Assembly (NCBI GenBank): GCA_003216075.1
Contig: QCJK01000001.1
Coordinates: 1-64,000 of the forward strand
Direction: 5' to 3'
Length of the DNA stretch: 64,000 bases
Origin: Prochlorococcus sp. AG-409-B05
GTDB taxonomy: Bacteria; Cyanobacteriota; Cyanobacteriia; PCC-6307; Cyanobiaceae
The notes beneath the pieces were generated by a model. The model had not been told where the DNA came from and did no database searches. It saw only the letters and a list, made by a program, of their open reading frames with translations. Shown here in pieces: positions 36,996 to 47,500 of this stretch. Both the position numbers and the translations under genes were made by a program. Within the stretch, counting starts at the first letter, position 1. Each line of letters starts with the position of its first letter.

Positions 36996-37262
36996 ATGAC
37001 ATTCCTTGACAACACCGCCGCAATAAGGCATTTTCAATCACTTTGTGATGCATGCCAAGAGCTGATCAACCAGCATCACAGTCAGTCAGAACTTAGGCTA
37101 TATGCAGATGGATATTTACATGCGCTAAGAAAATTAGATAATCTCGAAAGAAAAGACCTTGAGAAATTGGAGAACCTAATTAATCGTTGGATACTTGATC
37201 CTTCAAGTTTCATTGGTCCAGACGGGGATATCAATTCATTATTCTTTAAAAAAGAATCTTGA
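36996..37262 (+). CDS. DUF6761-like small protein
   Basis: An 88-residue soluble, mostly helical protein: 'AIRHFQSLCDACQELINQHH', 'LRLYADGYLHALRKLDNLERKDLEKLENLINRWILDPSSFIGPDGD'. The 'LRLYxDGYLxALR' core followed by a 'R-W/Y-x-x-DPSxF' end resembles the cyanobacterial DUF6761 family as I remember it. Function is unknown. It is divergent from the degenerate-receiver regulator, with 76 bases between them, which could place it under that regulator's control, a guess only. Confidence 0.68.
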   Translation: MTFLDNTAAIRHFQSLCDACQELINQHHSQSELRLYADGYLHALRKLDNLERKDLEKLENLINRWILDPSSFIGPDGDINSLFFKKES

Positions 37263-37294
37263 TTAAATCAAGTTAAAAACTAATATTAAACCAA

Positions 37295-37618
37295 TCACGA
37301 AGCCAATGCTATCTCTAGCTTCTCTCTTAGTTCCCCTGAATTGTACATCTCTATCAAAATATCTGATCCACCTATAAATTCACCATTCAAATAGACCTGA
37401 GGAATAGTTGGCCAATTAGAATAGTCCTTAATTCCTTGACGAATTTCCATATCTGAAAGCACATCAAAAGTTTCAAAACTCATTCCAAGCGAATTAAGAA
37501 TCTGTACAACATTATTAGAAAATCCACACTGAGGCATTAACTTTGTACCTTTCATGAAAACCACAATAGGACTTGAATTAATGATTGTCTCAATGCGAGA
37601 AATAGTGTTGGAATCCAT
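37295..37618 (-). CDS. grxD: Grx4-family monothiol glutaredoxin
   Basis: A 107-residue CGFS-type glutaredoxin, which binds a [2Fe-2S] cluster with glutathione and handles cluster transfer rather than dithiol chemistry. Motifs: 'VVFMKGTKLMPQCGFSNNVV' with Cys31, the cis-Pro 'WPTIPQVYLNGEFIGGSDIL', and 'LREKL' at the end. It lies 30 bases downstream of a bolA gene on the same strand. The grx-bolA pair forms iron-sulfur heterocomplexes in many organisms and in plants links redox and iron status. Confidence 0.95.
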   Translation of the reverse strand: MDSNTISRIETIINSSPIVVFMKGTKLMPQCGFSNNVVQILNSLGMSFETFDVLSDMEIRQGIKDYSNWPTIPQVYLNGEFIGGSDILIEMYNSGELREKLEIALAS

Positions 37619-37648
37619 AATAAAATAGTGTGATAAAAGGTAATGAAA

Positions 37649-37882
37649 TCAATTAGGTGTTGAAGTATTTAAGGCTAAAGCATGGATAGCCTCGCTATCT
37701 AATTCATGCTTAAGGGCTTCGTAAACCATTTGATGTTGACGGATTAGGGAGAGACCTGCAAATGATTCAGAAACAACATTGACCTTTAAATGATCACCAG
37801 AACCACTAAGATCTTCAACATTGACCAAGGCATCTGGAATTGCATTCTGAATAGCAGTGCCAACAGTTTCTAAATAAGTCAT
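37649..37882 (-). CDS. BolA family protein
   Basis: A 77-residue BolA/IbaG-type protein: '[51 protein letters not shown]' contains the family's conserved helix-turn core, with the His/Glu-rich cluster-ligand positions. BolA proteins bind [2Fe-2S] clusters together with monothiol glutaredoxins, and grxD follows immediately downstream, so the pair likely works as one unit in iron-sulfur or redox homeostasis. Length is typical for the short BolA2-like class. Confidence 0.9.
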   Translation of the reverse strand: MTYLETVGTAIQNAIPDALVNVEDLSGSGDHLKVNVVSESFAGLSLIRQHQMVYEALKHELDSEAIHALALNTSTPN

Positions 37883-37942
37883 AAGAAAATCATTTTTTCA
37901 GGTCAAAGTCGTTCTATAAGAAACGAAACGCAAGGTTTTAAG

Positions 37943-38470
37943 TCAGTTTGCTTTTCTGGTACCAGCATAAGGCGTATCAACAAAACCAAGCTCCATCAAG
38001 CTCTGGTAAGCCTTTTGCCCTTCTGGTTTGGCCGGGCTCATAAGTCGTACAACCTCTACGAGTACTGGCACTGCCACTTCAGGTTGGTTTTGCCTACGAA
38101 AAAGGGCTGCCAAACGTAAATTAACCTGAGCAAACAATGAAAGTGTTTTCCGTCCCTTTTCATCCATTTCTCTAGGGATCCGAGCATCTAGTCCTCTGAA
38201 TGCTCCACTTAGATCTCGATAAAAAGAAAGAAGTTGTTTTGAAACATCTCTTGCTTTGTCATAGTGCATTTTTGCTTGTTCCAAGTCCCCTCTGGAGATT
38301 GATTCATCACCTTTTTTGAGCAAACTCTGAACATAGGAAACGTTGAAGCCTCCATCCTTACTAGCGAGCACCTTATAAGAAGAAGCTGATGCCTGTGCTA
38401 AAGAATTCACCGGTGTGAAGGCAAATCCAGCCAATAGGGCAAAAGCCGTCAGAGGTAAACCAAACCGCAT
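37943..38470 (-). CDS. Exported helical-repeat protein of unknown function
   Basis: A 175-residue protein with a signal peptide (Arg2, core 'LPLTAFALLAGFAF', likely cleavage after 'SLAQA'). The mature region is all-helical with tetratricopeptide-like periodicity: 'VSYVQSLLKKGDESISRGDLEQAKMHYDKARDVSKQLLSFYRDL' and 'LSLFAQVNLRLAALFRRQNQPEVAVPVLVEVVRLMSP'. Such lumenal or periplasmic repeat proteins often mediate protein-protein contacts, but the partner is not known. It lies between plsC and bolA, all on the same strand. Confidence 0.78.
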   Translation of the reverse strand: MRFGLPLTAFALLAGFAFTPVNSLAQASASSYKVLASKDGGFNVSYVQSLLKKGDESISRGDLEQAKMHYDKARDVSKQLLSFYRDLSGAFRGLDARIPREMDEKGRKTLSLFAQVNLRLAALFRRQNQPEVAVPVLVEVVRLMSPAKPEGQKAYQSLMELGFVDTPYAGTRKAN

Positions 38471-38497
38471 CTAGAAAATTTAGGCAGACAATAAACT

Positions 38498-39199
38498 TTA
38501 GTGCGCTTTGTTAATTCTCCCAACAGCCTTTAGGGACGCTTGTTCAGCTGCATGCATCCGATCTACAAGTTCAGAATTAAACCTGTTTGCTGCAGTTCTA
38601 CCAAGCTCACCTATTGTCATAGGTTCTGAGAAGCAAATAGCAGCTCGACCAAAAAGGCTTGGAATAGCTTCGCTATAGCCAAGACCTATAGGCACAACCT
38701 GAATATCAACACCTTTTCTAAAAGCAAGTTGAGCTAAACGCGCCAAACCTTGCTTAATCCGTATAGGTTTTTCATAACGATTAATTCTTCCTTCAGGGAA
38801 AACAACAAGCTGTTGTCCAGCAACCATTAAATCAATAGAAAACCTAAGAGTTGTTAAAGAAGGCCTTAATTGATCTACGGGAAAACAACCAAGTCTTTGC
38901 AAAAACCATCCCTGTATCCCTTTCATCTCAGTTTTTGTAACCATAAACCGATTATCACGGCCAGTAACTCGGCGACCAGCAGCCATAGTGAGCATCAATC
39001 CATCCCATCTAGCACGATGTGTAGGAGCAAACAAAACTGGACCTGTCATCGGCAAATTGTCAATACCTAAAACAATGCGCTCACGAAAAAAATTCCTCAA
39101 AACAATGTCCTGAGTAGCAACCATGGCAATAGGGCTCCAAAATGGATCTACACCAAGACATAAATTTTTTTCACGGGTGGCTGGGGCCAAGGGCTCCAT
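38498..39199 (-). CDS. plsC: 1-acyl-sn-glycerol-3-phosphate acyltransferase
   Basis: PlsC transfers an acyl group to lysophosphatidic acid, giving phosphatidic acid for membrane lipids. The 233-residue protein holds the acyltransferase HX4D motif in 'APTHRARWDGLML', the Arg/Gly motif 'FPVDQ', the 'FPEGRINRYEKPIRIKQG' block III, and 'VQVVPIGLGYSEA' block IV. In HX4D the His and Asp are both present. Its N-terminus (about 1-30) is a short soluble segment. The gene follows the promoter-bearing spacer shared with divergent pdxJ. Confidence 0.88.
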   Translation of the reverse strand: MEPLAPATREKNLCLGVDPFWSPIAMVATQDIVLRNFFRERIVLGIDNLPMTGPVLFAPTHRARWDGLMLTMAAGRRVTGRDNRFMVTKTEMKGIQGWFLQRLGCFPVDQLRPSLTTLRFSIDLMVAGQQLVVFPEGRINRYEKPIRIKQGLARLAQLAFRKGVDIQVVPIGLGYSEAIPSLFGRAAICFSEPMTIGELGRTAANRFNSELVDRMHAAEQASLKAVGRINKAH

Positions 39200-39341
39200 T
39201 CACTAGGACATTCAATACTCTGAACTTAACGGTGGAAATGAGTTTTAACCTCTAATGATTGGGCAGTTAAACTGGCGGCTAAATCATTACTAAAATCAAA
39301 ATAAGGAGAATTTCGTACTCCTAAATTTCATTAATAAATCC

Positions 39342-40100
39342 ATGCCCAGCTTAGGAGTCAACTTAGACCACATCGCAAATGTGCGTCAGGCACGTCTTAC
39401 AAAAGAACCAGATCCAGTCCAAATAGCACTTCTTGCTGAGATAGGAGGAGCTGATGGGATTACCGTTCATCTCAGAGAAGATCGAAGACACATCCAAGAC
39501 AGAGATGTCGAACTACTTAAAGAAACAATACAAACACGACTTAATTTAGAAATGGCAGCGACAGAAGAAATGATAGAAATGGCCCTTCAAATCGTTCCAG
39601 ACATGGTCACATTGGTACCAGAAAAGCGGAATGAAATAACCACAGAAGGAGGCCTTGACGTCCAAGCCAATCTTCAATTTCTTTCAGAATCTACAAGCCG
39701 AATTCAAAGTGCGGGAATTCCCGTAAGTCTATTTGTTGATCCAACTCATAATCAATTGGAAGCAGCTGCAAAAGCCGGTGCTAATTGGGTAGAACTTCAT
39801 ACAGGAGATTATGCAACTGCTTCTTGGACTGACAAACCCTTAAAACTAGCCAAGCTCAAAGAAGCAACTGCAATGGCAAGAAGTATTGACTTGCGAGTCA
39901 ATGCCGGACATGGGCTCACATATCAAAACGTTGAGCCTGTAGCTTGCATAAAAGGAATTGAAGAATTGAATATTGGCCATACAATCATTGCAAGAGCCCT
40001 CACTGTTGGCCTTAAAGAAGCCGTCCAAGAGATGAAGCAGCTAATTCGAACTCCTCGAGAAGAACCTCTCTTTGGGGATCCACCAAAATCAGCCATCTGA
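39342..40100 (+). CDS. pdxJ: Pyridoxine 5'-phosphate synthase
   Basis: PdxJ closes the pyridine ring from 1-deoxy-D-xylulose 5-phosphate and 3-amino-2-oxopropyl phosphate to form vitamin B6. The 252-residue TIM barrel shows '[23 protein letters not shown]', '[20 protein letters not shown]', '[18 protein letters not shown]' and '[12 protein letters not shown]', all standard. It uses the deoxyxylulose-phosphate route substrate shared with the MEP pathway of ispE in this window. The gene is monocistronic here. Confidence 0.97.
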   Translation: MPSLGVNLDHIANVRQARLTKEPDPVQIALLAEIGGADGITVHLREDRRHIQDRDVELLKETIQTRLNLEMAATEEMIEMALQIVPDMVTLVPEKRNEITTEGGLDVQANLQFLSESTSRIQSAGIPVSLFVDPTHNQLEAAAKAGANWVELHTGDYATASWTDKPLKLAKLKEATAMARSIDLRVNAGHGLTYQNVEPVACIKGIEELNIGHTIIARALTVGLKEAVQEMKQLIRTPREEPLFGDPPKSAI

Positions 40101-40575
40101 TCAACTTAAAGACTTCGCTATTGTTAAAATAAACAAAGATAATTTTTTATATTGTTCTACTTAGATCATGTATATGATGCATAACAATTCAATTCATGGT
40201 ATATCCCAAAGCTTCATTATTCTTCCCTGACTAAATCATTTACTGGCAAAGTTTTTTGTTAATTAATTTGCTATAGCTCCTAACAATAACCATCAAGATC
40301 TATCTAAACAGCTCGAACATTATTTCACTATTATTAAACATAGGCAAAACCTCATTTATTTCTAGAAACAATCCTATTTTGACAAATCATTTGATTAGCA
40401 CCACACCAACTTAATCTTTAAAATTCATATATTTCAAATTAAGAAGTCAAGACTACTTATGAACTAAAACAAATAAGTCAATTAATCAAATCTTGAAAAG
40501 TCATGCTAACTATTCATAATCTTAAGCATAGCTTCATGAGACCGAGCTAATAAAGACCCATTGCTTTGCTGAACC
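40101..40575. other. Long AT-rich intergenic region before recC
   Basis: A stretch of 475 bases between pdxJ and recC with stops in all frames every few codons. I see no tRNA, no strong hairpin, and no direct repeat of note. It must hold the promoter of the recC operon and may hold an unannotated small RNA, for which I have no positive evidence. Confidence 0.5.
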
Positions 40576-43500
40576 TTGCTTACTGTCTATCGGAGCAACC
40601 GAGCTGAATGGCTAGCCAAAGTCCTATCAGAACAGCTGAGACTAACCCCACCTAAGCCATTAGAAACAATTGACGTAGTGGTTAACACCTGGCCAACCAG
40701 TCGATGGTTGGGGGAACAGCTTTCAAAAGTTAACAAAATAAATGCCCTGGTTAAGTTTCCTTTTCCTGGTTCACATCTAAGAAAACTTGCGCAACTGGTG
40801 ATTGGAGACAACCACAACGATGAAGATCCTTGGAAAGCAAGAAGGCTTGTCTGGCCATTAATAGAAGTACTACCTGAGTTCTTAAAAAATGATGAGGCTG
40901 CGCCTCTTAGAGAGTGGCTTCAAAAACAATCAGCCATAAACGGTGAAGTAAGTCGAGCAAAATGGCAACTCATCAAAAATATTGCAGACGTTTTTGACGA
41001 TTACGCTCTATATCGTCCTGAATTGCTAAAAGAATGGCAAAGCTCTACTGATAAATCATTTAAACACTTATCTCCTAAAATTTGCTGGCAACCCTTGTTG
41101 TTGGATTTACTTATAAAGCATATTGAAGTTAATCCTTTTGCTATCTCAGCCAAGCAAGCAATTCAGAGACTTATAGATGGAGAATCTCCGCTAAAACAAC
41201 TTCCAGATCAACTCTACATTTTTGGTTTAAGTAGCCTTGCACCCGTACAAGTCGAGTTGATACAGGCTCTATCAGGCTTAGTTCAAGTAAAAATCTTTCT
41301 CCTTACTCCATGTCCTGATTTATGGCATAGATGTAAACACCGAAGAGAAAAATTGTGCAAAGAATGGGAGGCACCATTTGATGGAAGATGGCTACTTGAA
41401 GCATCACAATTAGAGGCCAATATTGGCCGGATGGGATCTGAATTCCAGCAACTATTAGAAGGAAGTGGTGAATGCCAACTTGGGCAATGGGAAAAAGGTG
41501 ATCTATTTGCAGCCCCAGCAAATATTGCTTGTCAAGAAGGTCGAAATCCAACGCTAATTGAACAAATACAACAACAGTTAGTCATCAAAGAAAAACAAAA
41601 CTGCTTGTTTCGTACTGAAGATGACAATTCTCTAATCTTTATGGCATGTCCAGGTCAATTGCGCCAAATACAACTAGTTAGAGATCATATAATTCAACTA
41701 CTTGCAAAAGATGACAGTCTGGAGCCTAAAGATATATTAATAATGACACCACAAACAAAAGAACTAACACCAATAATAGCATCTGTTTTTAATGACATTT
41801 CAGCCACAGGGGTTAACCTACCCTGGTGTATTACTGATAACGACCCAATAGAAAATTCAGGAATAACAAAATACATATTTAAATTACTTGAGATAGCTGA
41901 GAAGAGATTTACGGCAACAGATTTGGATTCACTTATATCTAATAATGCCCTACAAGTTAAACAAGGTCTAAGTCAAATGGAAGTTAATAATATAAGTAGA
42001 TCTCTTAATGCCACAGGCTTTCGCTGGGGATTAGATTCTGAAGAACGCGAGGGAGATGAAACTCACAGTTTGAGTTGGTGCTTGGATCGCTGGCTGCTCG
42101 GTTTAGTTCTTCCAACCACACCAGAAGTTGCTCCAAAAGGAATAGCACCTTTTGCTAACGGAATTAGCCCAGCTGAAGTAAAGAAATGGTGGGAGGTATT
42201 GTCAGCATTAAGTAATGAGATAAGACTTGTTCGCCAATCTCATACATGTAGAGATTGGATAGAGCTATTAAAAGGAATTTTACAATCCTTAGTTAAGAAT
42301 ACAAATCGTTGGGACTGGGAATACCAGTCACTACTAGATGTATTTTCAGAATGGTACGAAACTGCAGGAAATTGTCAATCAAACATTAATGCAAATGTTG
42401 TTGTAGACATTCTTCAAGAAGCTCTGCTGTTAGGCAAAAAACGTTTCGGCCATCGTAGTGGAAAGATTACAATTAGTGCACTTGAACCAATGAGAGCAAT
42501 TCCATATCGTGTGATTATTCTAATGGGGCTAGATGCAGATATATTTCCGCGTTATCAAAACAAACCTAGTTTTAATCTTCTTTTGAATCAGCGTAGGTTA
42601 GGCGATCCAAAAAGTAGCGACCAAGATCGATATGTAATCCTTGAGGCATTAATGTCTACCCGACAGCATTTGATGATTACATGGAATTGTCGACGAGAAA
42701 AAACTGGAGATTTTATACATCCCTCAAATCCTGTTCAGCAATGGATAGATCAACTTAAAAATGAACTTAATAAAGAAAGCTTCAAAGGGTTATTTAAGAG
42801 TCCTTCACCTAATCCCATTGCAAGAAGCAATTTCCTTTCACTGGATAATCACGAGCCTATAAGTTGCGACCGTAGAAATTTTCAAGCTCGTAAATGGGCC
42901 GATAAAGAAAAGAAGCCGAGCCAAATAGCACTTGGAATTCCACTTGTCGCAAAGTTAGAGTCGAGTGAACGCTGCAGAACAATATCAAATGAATTACTTA
43001 AAAAATGGTTGATAGCCCCACAACTTGTATGGTTAGACCACCTACATTTACATCCAAGGGAATGGATTGATCCTATTAATGATTTCGATACACTAGACCT
43101 AAATGAACTTGAGCGTTACAGCCTTTTCAATGAGCAATTTGAAAATCTTATAGATCTACTCATTGCAAAAGGAACATCCACCACTAGTCAAATCGATGGA
43201 GATTGGAAATACCAATACCAAGGAAAAGGTTATTTTCCTCCAAAAGGAGCAGGTTCTCTTGAAATATCAATCTTAGAAAGTCGTTGGCAAAATTTGAAAT
43301 CAATTCTTCTAAGTTTAGGTCCTTGCAAAAAATGTAGACTAGAGCTAGATGAAGGCTTTGAAGAATTTCTAATTGCTGGCGATTACGCACCTGTCATTGA
43401 AATTGGGAGACTAAAGGCCAAAAGTGTAATGAGAGGATGGTTAAATCATCTTCAAATTTGTTCATATTCAAAATCCCCAATCTCAACAATAGTTATTGCA

Positions 43501-43878
43501 CGAAGTTCGAATAGAATAAAGAATAATAATTATAACATCGAACTTAAATGGAAAGTAATCGAAAAGGATAAAGCCAAAGAATATCTTCAAATATTAAAAG
43601 ATATAGCCATTAATGGAATTTATTCATGTTGGCCAGTTCCACCTGAAAGTGGATGGGCCAGAGCAAGTAAAAGCAGTAAAAAATCAAAGGACATAACTAA
43701 TCGCGCATTCCAACAGAAATGGGATGGAGATCTTCATGCCCAAGGAGAACGTTATAAGTCTGAAATGATTTTATGTTTTGGAAATACATTTGAGTCTCAT
43801 GACTTTTTTGTAAATGATGAATTCCACAAAGCTTTTTCAACTCTATATGAACCAATAATCAATACACTTATTGATTGA
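40576..43878 (+). CDS. recC: Exodeoxyribonuclease V subunit gamma (RecC)
   Basis: RecC scans for Chi-type sequences and holds the RecBCD complex on DNA. The 1100-residue protein starts at TTG 40576 and opens 'LTVYRSNRAEWLAKVLSEQLRL', standard for RecC. It contains degenerate helicase-like domains with 'YIFGLSSLAPVQVELIQAL', 'ILIMTPQ' and 'GKITISALEPMRAIPYRVIILMGLDADIFPR', a RecC-specific signature. It is followed by an unexpected membrane methyltransferase, then recB and recD. The size is near that of E. coli RecC. The Chi sequence recognised here is unknown. Confidence 0.95.
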   Translation: MLTVYRSNRAEWLAKVLSEQLRLTPPKPLETIDVVVNTWPTSRWLGEQLSKVNKINALVKFPFPGSHLRKLAQLVIGDNHNDEDPWKARRLVWPLIEVLPEFLKNDEAAPLREWLQKQSAINGEVSRAKWQLIKNIADVFDDYALYRPELLKEWQSSTDKSFKHLSPKICWQPLLLDLLIKHIEVNPFAISAKQAIQRLIDGESPLKQLPDQLYIFGLSSLAPVQVELIQALSGLVQVKIFLLTPCPDLWHRCKHRREKLCKEWEAPFDGRWLLEASQLEANIGRMGSEFQQLLEGSGECQLGQWEKGDLFAAPANIACQEGRNPTLIEQIQQQLVIKEKQNCLFRTEDDNSLIFMACPGQLRQIQLVRDHIIQLLAKDDSLEPKDILIMTPQTKELTPIIASVFNDISATGVNLPWCITDNDPIENSGITKYIFKLLEIAEKRFTATDLDSLISNNALQVKQGLSQMEVNNISRSLNATGFRWGLDSEEREGDETHSLSWCLDRWLLGLVLPTTPEVAPKGIAPFANGISPAEVKKWWEVLSALSNEIRLVRQSHTCRDWIELLKGILQSLVKNTNRWDWEYQSLLDVFSEWYETAGNCQSNINANVVVDILQEALLLGKKRFGHRSGKITISALEPMRAIPYRVIILMGLDADIFPRYQNKPSFNLLLNQRRLGDPKSSDQDRYVILEALMSTRQHLMITWNCRREKTGDFIHPSNPVQQWIDQLKNELNKESFKGLFKSPSPNPIARSNFLSLDNHEPISCDRRNFQARKWADKEKKPSQIALGIPLVAKLESSERCRTISNELLKKWLIAPQLVWLDHLHLHPREWIDPINDFDTLDLNELERYSLFNEQFENLIDLLIAKGTSTTSQIDGDWKYQYQGKGYFPPKGAGSLEISILESRWQNLKSILLSLGPCKKCRLELDEGFEEFLIAGDYAPVIEIGRLKAKSVMRGWLNHLQICSYSKSPISTIVIARSSNRIKNNNYNIELKWKVIEKDKAKEYLQILKDIAINGIYSCWPVPPESGWARASKSSKKSKDITNRAFQQKWDGDLHAQGERYKSEMILCFGNTFESHDFFVNDEFHKAFSTLYEPIINTLID

Positions 43879-43997
43879 GATATAAATTGTTACCATTAGA
43901 TCATGTTGACTGGTAGGTAAAAAGAAATATGTTATTTAATAAAAATGATCAGACCGTTCATGAATGAGAATATTAGATTCAGTCCTAAAATCAAACC

Positions 43998-44549
43998 ATG
44001 CGGAATTCATACCTGAATTCTCTACTGTCAATCTTCTCTAATTGGGGATTGAGCTGGGGAGGAGTAATAGACAATAGACGTGGAGATTGGTGGCTCATGG
44101 CACAGGTCTCGTTGATCTTGGCTCATTTATTGCCTCCCTTGCCCTCCAAGCCAATTACAATTCCTGATTTCTCGCATCCATTGACTTTGTCAGGAGGAAT
44201 TCTATGTATATTAGGAGCAATATTAGCCTTTGGAGCTTTAATAAGCCTTGGCAAAAACCTCTCACCCCTTCCAGAGCCAAAGATAGACTCAATATTGATA
44301 ACTAAAGGAGCCTACAAATATTGCCGACATCCTTTATATCAGGGACTTATAATAAGCTCCATTGGCATGTCATTATATTTAGGAAGTTTTTTACATTTTA
44401 TATTATTTATCTTGCTAAGTTTATTACTAGTTGGGAAAGCAAAGAATGAAGAAAAAAGGTTGAAAACTAAATTCAGTAGATATTGCTCCTACATGAAATC
44501 GACTCCGGCAATACTTCCATGCTTGCCAATCTTTGACTGGCGCTCCTAA
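43998..44549 (+). CDS. Isoprenylcysteine carboxyl methyltransferase-like (PEMT/ICMT family) membrane protein inside the recCBD operon
   Basis: A 183-residue protein with four to five membrane helices (about 32-48, 60-80, 104-130, 131-145) and the ICMT/PEMT-type signature 'LITKGAYKYCRHPLYQGLIISSIGMSLYLG', where 'RHPxYxG' marks the SAM and substrate cleft, and 'EEKRLKTKFSRYCSYMKSTP' near the end. Bacterial members methylate phospholipids, isoprenoid or sulfur compounds; the substrate cannot be told. It lies between recC (119 bases) and recB (39 bases), all the same strand. It has no obvious biochemical link to DNA repair. Confidence 0.88.
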   Translation: MRNSYLNSLLSIFSNWGLSWGGVIDNRRGDWWLMAQVSLILAHLLPPLPSKPITIPDFSHPLTLSGGILCILGAILAFGALISLGKNLSPLPEPKIDSILITKGAYKYCRHPLYQGLIISSIGMSLYLGSFLHFILFILLSLLLVGKAKNEEKRLKTKFSRYCSYMKSTPAILPCLPIFDWRS

Positions 44550-44588
44550 TCATATGAATTGTTCTAAATTAAAAAAATAAGAACATAT

Positions 44589-47500
44589 ATGATTCAAAAA
44601 AAGTTTCCTGAGGAATTTAAATTCCAACCCAACGAATATCCACTCGAACCAGGTATTCGCTTAATAGAAGCAAGCGCAGGCACAGGAAAGACATTTGCTT
44701 TGACCCACATGGTACTTAGACTCCTTACCGAGAAAGAACAATCAATAAAAGAAATTGTTGTAGTAACCTTTACAGAAGCTGCTGCTTCTGAATTAAAATC
44801 AAGAATAACTAATCGCATAGTAACTGCTTTAGAGAATTTAAAGTCATTATCGACAGGAAATAAAATAAAGGTGACTGATAAGGTTTTGGAAAATTGGTTA
44901 TTAAATATCTATCCAAACGTATCCAAGTTGCATCATTATGCTAGTTTGCTTGCAATAGCCTTAGAAGAAATTGATTGGGCAGATATAACAACAATTCATG
45001 GATTCTGTAAGAGAACACTAAATAGAGACGCGCTAGAAAACACATCAAGTTTTAATCCACTTATTGAAGGAGAGAATAATAGTATGATTATAGATGTTGT
45101 ACATGAATACTGGAGAAAACATATTGTAGAACTAGAAAAAGGAGATTTAAAGGGATTGAAATCTGCTGGAATAAATATTGATACTATTTGCAGATTATTA
45201 TCAACAATAGATAACAATTCAACGATAAGTTTTAACATTGATGAAAATTTAAATGATTGGAATAACTTCCCAGATAAATTCTCAAAGGTATTTAACAACT
45301 ACTGGTTTGATTTTCATTCGGCCTGGGAAGATGAGGGTATCGAACTAGAGTCAAGGCTAAGGCATTTGGCAGAGGATTATAGGTCTCAAGGAATAAAAGA
45401 CACAAAACCTTTTAGCCCCAAACCAACTAAAAATAGACATGAAATCATAACCAAATGGATTCAAAGTATTGAATCGAAATTTGCAATAAGCCGCAATGCA
45501 TCTAAACCATCTTATGATGATATAAGAAGACAGTCTATACTTGGTAATTATTATCATCCTTCAATTTATTTTGGACTAGAAGGAAAGTATAAGCAAATAA
45601 ATATAACTCCAATCAAATTAAAACTTCAAACAGCAATTGCAAAGTTGTGGGATGGTCCAGCCGAGTTTGTGTTGAAGCATGCTTTGAGCTGGACATCGAA
45701 TATTCTTATTGAACGACGAAAGAATAGAGGAGTCATGAATTATGGAGAGCTTCTTACAGCATTAGACCCTGATTTAATTTTAACTAACAATCATAGTGAA
45801 ATCTCCAACGATAAAACCGTCTTGTTTAAGACTTTAAAGCAGCGATACAAAACAGCACTCATAGACGAATTCCAAGACACTGATCCAGTTCAATGGCGTA
45901 TTCTTAAGAAGGCATTCGGAGAAAGTTCAAACCACCTTCTTTTAATGGTTGGAGATCCCAAACAGGCAATTTATAGTTTTCGGGGTGGGGACCTAAATAC
46001 TTACTTGCAAGCCAGACAAGAAGTTGATCGCATAGACAAGTTGCTAGATAATTTCAGGGCAACTGCTCCTCTAATGAGAAGCCTTAATCTATTACTTTCT
46101 AGTGGACTTAAACGATCAAATTTAAAAGTTGAACCCTTAGTTGCACTTAGTGAAGAGAAACCACTAGTATTAAATAATGAACAACACTCGCTCAAGTTAC
46201 TCACTCTAGATTTAGCAGAATCAACCAATAAAACAGAAAAACTTATTTCAAAAAGTGAGTTTGAGAAATTCATTCCAACTGTTGTAACAAATGCAGTTGT
46301 AGAAGTTCTTGAAACTCATCCCAATGAAATACGACCTGAAGACATATGCATACTCGTAGGTCGACATGAACAAGCAACGAAGATCAGCAAAGATCTAATC
46401 AATGTAGGAATACCCAGCACACTTGTTAACCAAGGAGACATTCTTAAAAGTGAAGCTTCCCAAGTATTACAGCGTTTTCTTGACTGTCTTGCTAACCCTG
46501 CGGACATAAGAAATCTAAAACTTGTTGCTTGTTCTGCCCTTATGCAATGGGATTTAGAAAAAATCAATGACTCAGAAAAGAATGGTGAATTAGATGAATT
46601 GTCAATGCGTTTTAGACATTGGTCAAAAAAATTGGAACGTCAAAATCTCATAAGTTGTCTATCTGAACTCCTTGGAAGCCAAATAATCGCTGATCTTTCA
46701 AAGAGAGGGAAGCTTCTTAGTGACCTTCAACAGTGTACGCAACTCGTTGAAGAAGCAATTTATCTTGAAGGGTTAGATGCAATCGGCGCATCAAGATGGC
46801 TCAAACGTCAACGACTACATCCGATCGAACAAATTCCAGATGAACGCCAACCAAATAGCGACATAGCTGAAAGTGCTATCAATATAGTAACGATACATCA
46901 CAGTAAAGGTCTTGAATATAAAGTAGTGATTTGTCCTTATTTATGGCAAGCACCTCCTACTCCTAATGGGCCACTATGGCGAGTTGAAAACAATCAACGT
47001 TGGCTAATAGCGGTTAATAGTGGTTGGGGAGAAGGAAGAGAAGCTGCACTCAGCACTTATGAAGAATCTTTAAAAGAAGCAGAAAGGCTCTTGTATGTGG
47101 CAGTTACTCGTGCGTGTGCTCAGTTGATCTTAATCTGGGCTAATGCAGCAAACCAAGAAGCAAATCCACTTAATACTTTTCTCTTTGATCCTGAATCAAT
47201 TAAAAAAGGAATCAACACACTTTCAACAAATTTGATAAATGAATGGTTGAATAAGAAAAATGTGCCAATTTCAATTAGTCCAGCCCAATTTAAGAAATCA
47301 TCTACCTCCTGGAAACCTCCATCTCCTGAAGGAGCTCTATCATTAGGACCTATACCAAAGCGTATTCTAGATAGAAGTTGGGGAAGAAATAGCTACTCAG
47401 GTTGGATTAAATCAGCAAACAAAATGAATGAAATTAACTACTCATACAAACTTGATTCACTAGAAGAAGATTATAAGATTGAGGAGGACAACAATGAATC

